DNA of 64,000 bases from Pseudomonas triticicola (lineage in GTDB: Bacteria > Pseudomonadota > Gammaproteobacteria > Pseudomonadales > Pseudomonadaceae): contig NZ_JAHSTX010000001.1 in assembly GCF_019145375.1 (NCBI RefSeq), forward strand, positions 4,613,501 through 4,677,500, in the 5' to 3' direction. The notes beneath the pieces are model-generated. The model worked only from the letters and a program-made list of their open reading frames with translations, was not told where the DNA came from and ran no database searches. How positions within the stretch are numbered: position 1 is the first letter of the stretch; every line of letters starts with the position of its first letter. Both the position numbers and the translations under genes were made by a program. Below, one piece after another: positions 23,268 through 31,332 of this stretch.

Positions 23268-24562
23268 TCATCATTCATTCGGAAACCAACCGGCACACCA
23301 TTGCGCAGAACCTCGGACGCTCGGAGTACAGCTATTACTTCGTGCTCAAGGAATATCGTCCGGTGCTCGAACGCATCGGCCAAGTGGTGGAAGTGGCCGA
23401 TCCGCAGACAGAAGTCGATGCGCTGTATCTGGAATGCCTGAGCCGTGGCGAGCCTTGCGTGTTTCTGTCGTTCTCGCCGCCGCATCGCACCCCCGTTCAC
23501 CTGGCCTGTCCGACGCTGCCGGTGTTTGCGTGGGAGTTCAGCACGATCCCCAACGAGCCCTTTGCCGGGGAGCCGCGCAATGACTGGCGTAGCGTATTGC
23601 ATGCCTGCGGGGCGGCGATTACCCATTCCAGTTATACGGTCAACGCCGTGCAGGAGGCGATGGGCGCCGAGTACCCGATCGTCGCGGTGCCGGCGCCGGT
23701 CTGGGACCGTTTTGCTGCCCGTGGCGCGAAAGTGCCCGAGCAACCGCTGGCCGCCGCGTACAGCCTGACGATCAAAGGCCTGGTCGCGGACAGCCGCACT
23801 CTCAATCTGAATGCATTCGGCCCTGCGCACCTGCGCAGCGGCGAGGGCATCGACTTCGCCGCGCCGGCCTGCGAGCAGACGCTGGTGCTTGATGGCGTGG
23901 TTTACACCTCGGTGTTCAATCCCGGTGACGGGCGCAAGAACTGGGAAGACATGCTCAGTGCGTTCTGTGTGTGTTTCCGCGATGTCGAAGACGCGACGCT
24001 GGTGCTCAAGCTCACTCACCATGACGCCGAAGAAGCGCTCAGCGATATTCTCCACCACTTGTACAAAAACCAGTCTTACCGCTGCCGGATCGTTCTGATC
24101 TACGGCTACCTCGCCGATCCGGACTACGAGCAACTGGTGCAGGCCACGCGGTATGTGGTCAACACCTCGTACGGTGAAGGGCAGTGCCTGCCGCTGATGG
24201 AGTTCATGTCCTGCGGCAAGCCGGCGGTCGCGCCGCGTACCACGGCGATGATCGATTACCTGAGCACCGCGAATGCCTTTCTCATCGAGTCCACGGATGA
24301 GCTGACAGCCTGGCCCCACGACCCGCGCAAGGCCTTCCGAACCCTGCGCTACGTGACCAACTGGACCTCGTTGTGCGAAGCCTATCGGGCCAGTTACGAC
24401 GTCGCGAAAAACCAGCCGCAGCGCTATGCCGATATGTCCGCGCAGGCAGTCGACAGTTTGCAGGCGTTCTGCAGCCAGGCTGTGGCTGAACAGCGTTTGC
24501 GAGGGTTTCTGACGCAGTTGTTCGAGCATCGTGCGCCTGCCTTGGAAGCCCCCCAAGCATGA
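23261..24562 (+). CDS. GT4-like glycosyltransferase, CPA-associated (second paralogue)
   Basis: A 433-residue paralogue of the preceding gene. Shared blocks are GRSEYSYYFVLKEYRPVLE, VFAWEFSTIPNEPF, YTSVFNPGDGRKNWEDMLS and GEGQCLPLMEFMSCGKP (EX7E-type). It overlaps the upstream gene by 7 nt and the downstream acyltransferase by 4 nt (ATGA), so the four genes form one coupled operon. Differences lie mostly in the middle linker, suggesting the two enzymes use different acceptors. Confidence 0.82.
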   Translation: MLIIIHSETNRHTIAQNLGRSEYSYYFVLKEYRPVLERIGQVVEVADPQTEVDALYLECLSRGEPCVFLSFSPPHRTPVHLACPTLPVFAWEFSTIPNEPFAGEPRNDWRSVLHACGAAITHSSYTVNAVQEAMGAEYPIVAVPAPVWDRFAARGAKVPEQPLAAAYSLTIKGLVADSRTLNLNAFGPAHLRSGEGIDFAAPACEQTLVLDGVVYTSVFNPGDGRKNWEDMLSAFCVCFRDVEDATLVLKLTHHDAEEALSDILHHLYKNQSYRCRIVLIYGYLADPDYEQLVQATRYVVNTSYGEGQCLPLMEFMSCGKPAVAPRTTAMIDYLSTANAFLIESTDELTAWPHDPRKAFRTLRYVTNWTSLCEAYRASYDVAKNQPQRYADMSAQAVDSLQAFCSQAVAEQRLRGFLTQLFEHRAPALEAPQA

Positions 24563-25713
24563 ACGGCAAGCGCATCATGGACGTTGAGGTCCTGCGTGCG
24601 GTCGCGGTGCTCGCGGTGTTGTTCCACCATCTGCAGGACAATCTGTTCACCGACCCGGTGCCGTCGCTTGCCCGTATCCACGAATGGGCGCAGACGTGGT
24701 GGGGCGTTGACCTGTTTTTTGCGATCTCCGGTTTTGTCATCGCCCGGAGCTTGATCCCGGTGCTGCAAGGCTGCACGACGGGCCAGGAGCGCTGGCGACA
24801 GGTCCGCCATTTCTGGCTCCGCCGGGCCTTTCGTCTGTTGCCTTCAGCCTGGCTGTGGCTGGCGCTGATCCTGCTGGCCTGTATGTTTTTCAATCGATCC
24901 GGTGCGTTCGGAACGCTATCCGCCAATCTTCAGGCGACCCTGGCCGGGGTACTGCAATACGCCAATTTCCGCTTCGCCGACAGCTTCTTCCAATACGAAT
25001 ATGGCAGCAGTTTCGTTTACTGGAGCCTGGCGCTGGAGGAGCAGTTCTATCTGCTCTTTCCGTTGCTGATCCTGTTGTTTCGCCGACGCCTGGTCTGGAC
25101 ATTGCTGGCGCTGGTGGCGGTGCAGATTCTGACTGTGCGCACGCCGTTGCTGATGGTGGTGCGTACCGATGCGCTGGCCCTTGGCGTGCTGTTGGCCATG
25201 TGCAGTGCGCAGCCGGGTTTTCAGCGCTGGCAGCCCTCGTTCTTGCGCCGACCATGGCTTGGCATTTCAGCGTTGATGGTCATTGGAGCGCTGTTGAGCT
25301 TCATGGCTACCGACCGTTTTACCCTGGCCAATTATCGAATCGGTTCGATCGCCGTGCTCAGTGCGCTGCTGGTCTGGATCGCCTCGTACAGCCGTGACTA
25401 CCTCATGCCTGCCGGACGCATTCAGAGCTGCCTGGCCTGGATCGGCAGCCGCTCCTACGGCATCTACCTGATCCACATCCCCGCCTATCTGCTGGTGCGT
25501 GAACTGATATTTCGTTTGCAGAGCAGCGGTCTGCCGAGCCCGGCCGGGCATCCAGTCATCATGCTGCTGATTGCCTTCGGCCTGATTGCGCTGCTCAGCG
25601 AACTCAACTATCGCTTGATCGAAATGCCGATGCGCAACCGCGGTGCTGCGCTGGTCAAGCGCCTCGACACCTCCCGAACCGCTGTTACCTCAACCGGAGC
25701 CACCTCATGCTGA
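24559..25713 (+). CDS. Acyltransferase 3 family membrane protein
   Basis: A 384-residue polytopic inner-membrane O-acyltransferase of the OafA/acyltransferase-3 family. The N-terminus has MDVEVLRAVAVLAVLFHHL with the catalytic His in FHH, and then WWGVDLFFAISGFVIAR. The RRAFRLLPSAW segment and about ten membrane segments follow. It overlaps both neighbours. It likely O-acetylates the rhamnan or a terminal sugar; the target is inferred from context only. Confidence 0.88.
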   Translation: MNGKRIMDVEVLRAVAVLAVLFHHLQDNLFTDPVPSLARIHEWAQTWWGVDLFFAISGFVIARSLIPVLQGCTTGQERWRQVRHFWLRRAFRLLPSAWLWLALILLACMFFNRSGAFGTLSANLQATLAGVLQYANFRFADSFFQYEYGSSFVYWSLALEEQFYLLFPLLILLFRRRLVWTLLALVAVQILTVRTPLLMVVRTDALALGVLLAMCSAQPGFQRWQPSFLRRPWLGISALMVIGALLSFMATDRFTLANYRIGSIAVLSALLVWIASYSRDYLMPAGRIQSCLAWIGSRSYGIYLIHIPAYLLVRELIFRLQSSGLPSPAGHPVIMLLIAFGLIALLSELNYRLIEMPMRNRGAALVKRLDTSRTAVTSTGATSC

Positions 25714-26546
25714 GCTTTTTGAAGAAACTCTCGGCGACAACGCCTGCGCAAACTGCTGCAGAACCGGTCGCTGCGGTTGCCGACAAAGTCGATCCGTACA
25801 TGCTCGGCCTTTACGATGCGAAGCTCAGCGGCTGGTTCAACCAGCAAACCCACGAGCTGTATACGGGATTTCCTGTGAGTGCCGACGACACATTGCTTGA
25901 TGTCGGTTGCGGTGATGGCGGCAATGTGCACTTCTGCGGTGTGCGTGGAGCGAAGATCATTCTTGCCGACATCGATGCGGCCAAGGTCGAAGCCACGCGC
26001 CAGCGTCTGAGCGACACGCCGGCCCGGGACATCGAATGCCACGTTACCGACTGCAACCCCCTACCGATTGCCGACGCAACGGCGACGCGTGTGGTGTGTA
26101 CCGAAGTCATCGAACACGTCGACGATCCTGCGCAGTTTCTTGCCGAACTGGTGCGGGTTGGCAAACCGGGTGCGTTGTATCTGCTGAGCGTGCCGCATCC
26201 CAGCTCCGAGGAGCTGCAAAAGGACATTGCCGCGCCGGAGTATTTCCAGAAACCCAATCACATACGCATCATCAGCGAAGACCAGTTCAAGGCCATGGTC
26301 AGCGAGGCCGGGCTGGAAATCGTCAGCCACAGTCAATATGGCTTCTACTGGTCGATGTGGATGATGCTGTTCTGGGAGGCCAAGGTCGAGTTCAGCAACC
26401 CCGATCACCCGATGCTCGAGCACTGGGCCAATACCTGGCAGGCGGTGCTGGATTCCCCGCGCGGTGCTCAGATCAAGCAGGCGCTGGATGCGGTGGTGGC
26501 CAAGAGTCAGGTGATCATCGCGCGCAAGCCTGCGGCATCCCTGTAG
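25707..26546 (+). CDS. SAM-dependent methyltransferase, probable CPA chain modification
   Basis: A 279-residue class I methyltransferase. The SAM-binding motif I is LLDVGCGDGGNVHF (about residues 64-77), followed by an acidic loop ADIDAAKVEA and the VVCTEVIEHVDDPAQFLAEL motif of ubiquinone/small-molecule methyltransferases. It overlaps the acyltransferase by 7 nt and ends the operon. By analogy with methylated D-rhamnan termini, it may cap the chain, giving the signal read by the Wzt C-terminal domain (inference). Confidence 0.85.
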   Translation: MLSFLKKLSATTPAQTAAEPVAAVADKVDPYMLGLYDAKLSGWFNQQTHELYTGFPVSADDTLLDVGCGDGGNVHFCGVRGAKIILADIDAAKVEATRQRLSDTPARDIECHVTDCNPLPIADATATRVVCTEVIEHVDDPAQFLAELVRVGKPGALYLLSVPHPSSEELQKDIAAPEYFQKPNHIRIISEDQFKAMVSEAGLEIVSHSQYGFYWSMWMMLFWEAKVEFSNPDHPMLEHWANTWQAVLDSPRGAQIKQALDAVVAKSQVIIARKPAASL

Positions 26547-26634
26547 GCGCTGCGGCACGCTGCGATCTTTTGGTCTGGAGTCTTGAAGCAAGATCAAAAG
26601 ATCGCAGCCTCGTTTCACTCGTCAGCTCCTACAC
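26541..26634. repeat. Second-type REPIN after the methyltransferase gene
   Basis: Outer arms TGTAGGCGCTG and CAGCTCCTACA and inner arms GCTGCGATCTTTTG and CAAAAGATCGCAGC form a large double palindrome. The core differs from the GTGGGAGCGAGCCTGC family found elsewhere in the window, so it belongs to a different REP class, also known from fluorescent pseudomonads. It overlaps the last bases of the methyltransferase gene and may end its transcript. Confidence 0.8.
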
Positions 26635-26681
26635 GGTTTTTGTGTAACCTTGCGGCCTGTGGTCTCGGGGATTTTCAAGGT

Positions 26682-27866
26682 ATGCGGTTTATTTTGGGTC
26701 TGTTTCTCGGCATCTTGCTTGCGGGGTGCGAGCAATCCGTCGCGCCTCCCCTCGACCAGCAACTCTACGTTTGGCAACGTCAATGGACGTCTGCGCATGA
26801 ACCGGCATTGCGCGACAGTCGCACTGACTTCTCGACCCTGCGCGTGCTGGCGTTGCAGGCCTTTCCCGGCGAGCGGTGGAGCAGGGCGCGGGTTGATCCG
26901 GCGTTGTTGAAAGCTGACGGTCGCCCGCTGATCGCAGTGATTCGCCTCGATGGCCAGTTGCAGTCGCTGGACCAGCAGCAGGTCACCGCGCAGATTCTGC
27001 AAGTCATCGCCGATTGGCAGGCGCAAGGCCTCACGTTGAGCGGCGTCGAGATCGATCACGACGCCGGTACAGCACGGCTGCCTGCGTATGCCCAATTGCT
27101 CAAAGATCTGCGCGCGACCTTGCCGCCCTCGTTGCCTTTGAGCATCACCGCACTGCCGGCCTGGCTCGATAGCGCGCAATTGCCGGCGCTGGTGCAAAGC
27201 GTTGACAGCAGCGTGCTGCAAGTCCACGCGGTGAGCGATCCGCGACTGGGTCTGTTCGATCCCGAGCAGGCGTTGAAGTGGGCGAAGGCCTGGGCACGCA
27301 TCAGCGACAAACCTTTCTATCTTGCGCTGCCGGCCTACGGCGTTGCGCTGTTGGACGCTGACGGCGGCGCGCCCGCAGTGGAAAGCGAAGTGCAACTGCA
27401 GCGCGGCGGGCAGCGCCGGGAGTTGCTCGCCGATCCTCTGCAACTCAGCCAACTGAGCCAGACCTTGCGTGAGGATCCGCCCGAGCATCTGGCTGGATTG
27501 ATCTGGTTTCGCCTGCCGCTGGCCAGCGATCGTCGCGCCTGGAGCCTGACTACTTTACGCGCGGTGGCTCGCGGCGATGTGTTGAACAGTCAGTTGCGCC
27601 TGTCATTCAAAGAGCAGGGCGGTCTCTATGACATCCAGCTCGAAAACCACGGCAATCTAGACAGCCCGTGGCCTGCGCAAATCACGCTTAAGGCGCAGGG
27701 TTGTGCTGGCGCCGATGCGCTCGCCGGTTACTCGTTGCAACAAAGTGCCAATCTGCTTACCTTCACCCGCCTGCGTGACGGTCGCTTGCCGGCGGGCGGA
27801 CAGCGCGCTGTCGGTTGGGCGCGTTGTGCACATATTGATCAAGGAGGTTCGCATGTTGACCCGTAA
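26682..27866 (+). CDS. DUF3142 family lipoprotein
   Basis: A 394-residue exported lipoprotein. MRFILGLFLGILLAGC is a lipoprotein signal with the lipobox LAGC; this decides the start at 26682 rather than an in-frame ATG at 26583 inside the REPIN. The body has a TIM-barrel-like pattern of strands (FSTLRVLALQAFPGE, GVEIDHDAGTARLPAY, PFYLALPAYG), as in DUF3142, which resembles glycosidase-type folds. The ligand and reaction are unknown. It overlaps the next gene by 14 nt, so both act together. Confidence 0.8.
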   Translation: MRFILGLFLGILLAGCEQSVAPPLDQQLYVWQRQWTSAHEPALRDSRTDFSTLRVLALQAFPGERWSRARVDPALLKADGRPLIAVIRLDGQLQSLDQQQVTAQILQVIADWQAQGLTLSGVEIDHDAGTARLPAYAQLLKDLRATLPPSLPLSITALPAWLDSAQLPALVQSVDSSVLQVHAVSDPRLGLFDPEQALKWAKAWARISDKPFYLALPAYGVALLDADGGAPAVESEVQLQRGGQRRELLADPLQLSQLSQTLREDPPEHLAGLIWFRLPLASDRRAWSLTTLRAVARGDVLNSQLRLSFKEQGGLYDIQLENHGNLDSPWPAQITLKAQGCAGADALAGYSLQQSANLLTFTRLRDGRLPAGGQRAVGWARCAHIDQGGSHVDP

Positions 27867-29988
27867 CTGGCCCCGCCATCTGCTTTGCCTGAGCCTCAGC
27901 CTGCCGCTGGGTTCGGCGCTGGCGTGCGGCCCGGACTTCCCGATGCGCCTGCTCGACAACCGCGCGCAGACCCTCGCCGATCTGCCCGAAGGCAGTTTCA
28001 GCTTCGAAGTCAGTCGCCTCGGTAAAACCATTGCCGGGCTGAAAAATGTCACTGCTGCGACCCACAACCCCAACGATTATGCCGAAGACAACGCGTCAGA
28101 GCTGGCGCGCGAACAGGCTGAGCAGGTGGGCCTGAGCGTCGAGCAATACGCTTTGGTCAAGCGCCTGCGCGGGCTCAGCGATGCACGTCAGGCCGAAGAG
28201 CAGGGCGCCAGTCTGCCGGCGGAAATCCGCTTGTATGTCGCCGGCGCCGTGGCCTTTGCCACCGGCGATCATCAATTGGCTACGGCATATTTCAACAAGG
28301 TGCTGGCGCTGCCGGCAGACCAGCGTCCGTTGCGCAGCACGTGGGCGGCGTATTCCCTCGGGCGCATCGCCTTTGCCATGAGCAACGAGGCGCACGATCG
28401 CATCGAAGCGCTGGAAGAAGCGCGCGATGCCTTCCGCCAGGCCCGGCAACTGAGCATCGACGGCTTCAGCGATCCGTTGGAACTGGGCGTTGCCAGCCTC
28501 GGTGAAGAGGCGCGGGCGTTGCGCAGCGCGGGCGACTGGAGCGGCGCCATCGAACTGTACGAAGCACAGAACCTGCACGGTTCGGCCGTCGGTTACACCT
28601 CGCTCAAGCAACTGATGAACGAGCTGGCCGAATTGCCGGAATCTCAGCTGGCCAAACTGCTGCAGCAGCCAGCGGTGCAGCAACTGGTCACGGCATCGCT
28701 GGTCAGCCGTCAGGGCTGGTCATTTGGTGAGCAGCCGCCGAATGAAAAGAAACTCGTCACACTCCTGCAAAACAGCACCCGTGGCAGCCTCGACAATGCC
28801 GAGCGACTGGCGGCGATGAGTTATCAACAGGGCGACTACGCGTCTGCCAAGGCCTTTCTGGTAAACGCCGGGGACGGCGGACTGGCCTGGTGGCTGCGGG
28901 CAAAACTGGCAGTGCGTGACGGCGACACGACTGCCGCTGCCGCCGCCTACGCCAAAGCCGCCCAGGCCTTTCCACAGAATGAAGACTGGGGTTATCGCCG
29001 CACGCCGGACTGGGCGTTTGAAACGGTCCAGCCAAAATGCCGGGTCGACGGCGAAAGCGCGATCCTGGCGCTGCAACGCGGCGAATACCTGCAAGCGTTC
29101 GTGCAGCTGTATCGCAGCAACAGCCTTTACTGGTTCGATGCCGCCACCGTTGCCGAGCGGGTGCTGACAGTCGATGAGCTCAAGCAGTACGTCGATGAGA
29201 ATGTGCCGGCGCCGCCGCCATTGACGCAGCAGGAGCGCGACAACTATGTGCCGCTGTCGGTTGCCGCCAATCTGCGCAATCTGCTCGGTCGGCGCTTGCT
29301 GCGTGAGGGCCGTTACGAGGAAGCGGTCGGTTATTTCGCCAGTGATGATCTGCAGCACAAGGCCCGGCTCTATGGCGAGCAACGGCTCAAGGCCGAGTCG
29401 GCGTGGTGGCCGAGCAAACGCGCCAGTGCGTTGTACAACGCCGCGTGGACGGCGCGGGAGTGGGGCATGGACATCCTCGGTTATGAGATGGCGCCTGATT
29501 ACGCCACCTTCGGCGGCAATTACACGCTGGAGAGCACGAAGCTGGATGTCGGCCCGCTGATTTCAGCGGCGGAAGTGCAGCGCCAGCAGGCCAGCGCCGC
29601 GCAACCGGATCTGCGTTATCACTATCGTTTTGTCGCCACAGCACTGGCCAGTCGCGCCGCCGATAATTTGCCGCACACCAGTCAGGCGTTTGCTGCGGTG
29701 TTGTGCAATGCCGCCGGCTGGAACAGCAGCCTTGAGGACCAGAGCGCGCTGTATCAGCGCTACGTCAAGGAAGGCCCTTATGTGCCGTGGGCGCAAGACT
29801 TCGGCAATCAATGCCCGTATCCGGACTTCGAAAATGCCGACAAGCGCTACGTCACCCAAGTGACCGACGCGGTGCGTGCGACGCTGCGGCCGTACAAGTG
29901 GCCGGTGCAGATCGGCGCGGTGCTGCTGGTCGCTGTTGCTGCGTTAATGCTGATTACCCGTCGTCAGCGCAAGGTGCGCAAAGGCTAG
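27853..29988 (+). CDS. Exported 711-residue helical-repeat protein with C-terminal membrane anchor
   Basis: Unrecognised function. I chose the ATG at 27853 because AAGGAGG lies 6 nt upstream and a signal peptide follows (LLCLSLSLPLGSALA, then CGPDFP). The body is Ala/Leu/Glu-rich with TPR-like helical pairs (for example QLATAYFNKVLALPADQRP, YEEAVGYFASDDLQHKARLY). A C-terminal membrane helix (IGAVLLVAVAALMLIT) is followed by basic residues. The likely topology is a periplasmic repeat domain anchored at its C-terminus. Coupling with the DUF3142 lipoprotein suggests an envelope complex. Confidence 0.8.
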   Translation: MLTRNWPRHLLCLSLSLPLGSALACGPDFPMRLLDNRAQTLADLPEGSFSFEVSRLGKTIAGLKNVTAATHNPNDYAEDNASELAREQAEQVGLSVEQYALVKRLRGLSDARQAEEQGASLPAEIRLYVAGAVAFATGDHQLATAYFNKVLALPADQRPLRSTWAAYSLGRIAFAMSNEAHDRIEALEEARDAFRQARQLSIDGFSDPLELGVASLGEEARALRSAGDWSGAIELYEAQNLHGSAVGYTSLKQLMNELAELPESQLAKLLQQPAVQQLVTASLVSRQGWSFGEQPPNEKKLVTLLQNSTRGSLDNAERLAAMSYQQGDYASAKAFLVNAGDGGLAWWLRAKLAVRDGDTTAAAAAYAKAAQAFPQNEDWGYRRTPDWAFETVQPKCRVDGESAILALQRGEYLQAFVQLYRSNSLYWFDAATVAERVLTVDELKQYVDENVPAPPPLTQQERDNYVPLSVAANLRNLLGRRLLREGRYEEAVGYFASDDLQHKARLYGEQRLKAESAWWPSKRASALYNAAWTAREWGMDILGYEMAPDYATFGGNYTLESTKLDVGPLISAAEVQRQQASAAQPDLRYHYRFVATALASRAADNLPHTSQAFAAVLCNAAGWNSSLEDQSALYQRYVKEGPYVPWAQDFGNQCPYPDFENADKRYVTQVTDAVRATLRPYKWPVQIGAVLLVAVAALMLITRRQRKVRKG

Positions 29989-30614
29989 GCCTGTTGAATG
30001 AAGCTCAGGCGTACGGCGAAGCCAATCAACAGACTGCCGAACAGCCATTGCTGAGCGCGCTGGGCGGTCGGACTGTGTTGCAGCCAACGGCCGAGTGCCG
30101 CGCCGGTCATGGCGACAACACTGTCGAACAGCAGGCCGACGCTGACCAGCACCAGGCCGAGTACGGCGAACTGTGTCAGCACCGGCGCGCCGCCGCTGAC
30201 GATAAACTGTGGCAACAGTACCGAGCAGAACAGCAACGCCTTGGGATTGAGCAGGTTGGTCAGCAAACCGCGACGGATCGCACCGCGCCACTGGCCGTGG
30301 GCAGGCGCCTGCTCTTGGGCTTGCAGGTTCGGCACCAGCGAGCTGCGAAAACACTGGATGCCGATCCACAACAGATAGGCCGCGCCGGCGATGCGCACCA
30401 CGTCAAACGTCCACGGCGCCGTTTTGAACAGCGCCGCCAGCCCCAATGCCGCCAGTGCCACGTGGCAGGCGCGGGCGATAGCCAGGCCCAGCGCGGTGGC
30501 CAGCGCCGCACCTCGACCTTGCCGCGCACCGGTTTGCAACAGCAGGATCATGTCCGGTCCCGGCAGTAGCAGAACCACAGCCAGCGTCAGAATAAACAGC
30601 CACAGACTTGCCAC
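29985..30614 (-). CDS. LysE-family amino acid exporter
   Basis: A 209-residue inner-membrane protein of the LysE/RhtB family. It has LLLPGPDMILLLQTGARQGR near the N-terminus and LLTNLLNPKALLFCSVLLPQF in the centre, with six hydrophobic segments. I chose the GTG at 30614, preceded by GAAAGGGG at 7 nt, because the upstream extension to an ATG at 30695 is basic and non-membrane. It is divergent from an Lrp/AsnC regulator, the usual partner that senses the exported amino acid. Its 3' end overlaps the preceding plus-strand gene by 4 nt. Confidence 0.9.
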   Translation of the reverse strand: MASLWLFILTLAVVLLLPGPDMILLLQTGARQGRGAALATALGLAIARACHVALAALGLAALFKTAPWTFDVVRIAGAAYLLWIGIQCFRSSLVPNLQAQEQAPAHGQWRGAIRRGLLTNLLNPKALLFCSVLLPQFIVSGGAPVLTQFAVLGLVLVSVGLLFDSVVAMTGAALGRWLQHSPTAQRAQQWLFGSLLIGFAVRLSFIQQA

Positions 30615-30758
30615 ATCACACCCCTTTCGTTGTTTATTTGCTCGGGCCAGTCTAGAGCGAGAGGGCAGGGCAGGTGCTTGCGTAATCAGCTTCAAAAGTC
30701 AGTGGTTTTGGCATAATCTTCTGGTTTTCTGTTTGCAAACCATCAGGATCTGCCAAAG

Positions 30759-31232
30759 ATGAAACTCGACGCCTATGACCGCAAGATTCTCGCCGCGCTG
30801 CAACGCAACGGGCGCCTGAGCAATGTCGAGCTGGCGGAAGAAATCGGCCTGTCGGCTTCGCCGTGTCTGCGCCGGGTGCGCATGCTGGAAGAGGCGGGGG
30901 TGATCCGAGGCTACCAGGCCAATCTGGATCGCGATGAAGTCGGGCTGGGGCTGACGGTGTTTGTTGGGGTCAAGGTCGAGCGGCACAACGAAGAACGCGC
31001 CGAGGCCTTTTATGCCGCTGTTACTGCGCTGCCTGAGGTGGTCTCAGCGTTTCTGGTGTCCGGCGAATCGGACTTTTTGTTGCAGGTAGTGGTGCCTGAC
31101 TTGCGCGCTTATGACCGCTTTGTCAGCGGCCATCTGCTCAAGCTTCCGGGTGTGAGCGATATTCGCAGCAACTTCGCCATCCACACGGTGAAAGCGCCGG
31201 GGGCGTTGCCGTTAGGCCATCTGCCGCTGTAG
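30759..31232 (+). CDS. Lrp/AsnC-family transcriptional regulator
   Basis: A 157-residue regulator. The N-terminal helix-turn-helix is KLDAYDRKILAALQRNGRLS and EIGLSASPCLRRVRMLEEAG. The C-terminal RAM ligand-binding domain has GLTVFVGVKVERHNEERAEAF and SGESDFLLQVVVPDL. It is divergent from the LysE-type exporter with 144 bp between them, the arrangement expected for amino-acid-responsive control of export. The specific amino acid cannot be read from the sequence. Confidence 0.92.
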   Translation: MKLDAYDRKILAALQRNGRLSNVELAEEIGLSASPCLRRVRMLEEAGVIRGYQANLDRDEVGLGLTVFVGVKVERHNEERAEAFYAAVTALPEVVSAFLVSGESDFLLQVVVPDLRAYDRFVSGHLLKLPGVSDIRSNFAIHTVKAPGALPLGHLPL

Positions 31233-31246
31233 ACCGGGTGGCGCCA

Positions 31247-31311
31247 TTCGCGAGCAGGCTCGCTCCCACAGAGGGAACGCATTCCAAAGTGGGAGCGAGC
31301 CTGCTCGCGAA
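31247..31311. repeat. REPIN between lrp-type gene and lpd
   Basis: Two inverted REP units, TTCGCGAGCAGGCTCGCTCC and GGAGCGAGCCTGCTCGCGAA, are separated by a short spacer (CACAGAGGGAACGCATTCCAAAGTG region). It lies between convergent gene ends, so a role as bidirectional terminator or RNA-stabilising hairpin is likely. Confidence 0.9.
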
Positions 31312-31332
31312 GACGGCGGCAAGGTTTGGAAC

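Noticed and set aside
26583..26681. Longer start for the DUF3142 gene
   Set aside because: The extension lies within a REPIN and would bury the lipoprotein signal peptide inside the protein.
31247..31311. CRISPR array or attachment site
   Set aside because: The repeats are inverted pairs of REP type, dispersed one or two at a time, with no regularly spaced direct repeats or cas/integrase genes.
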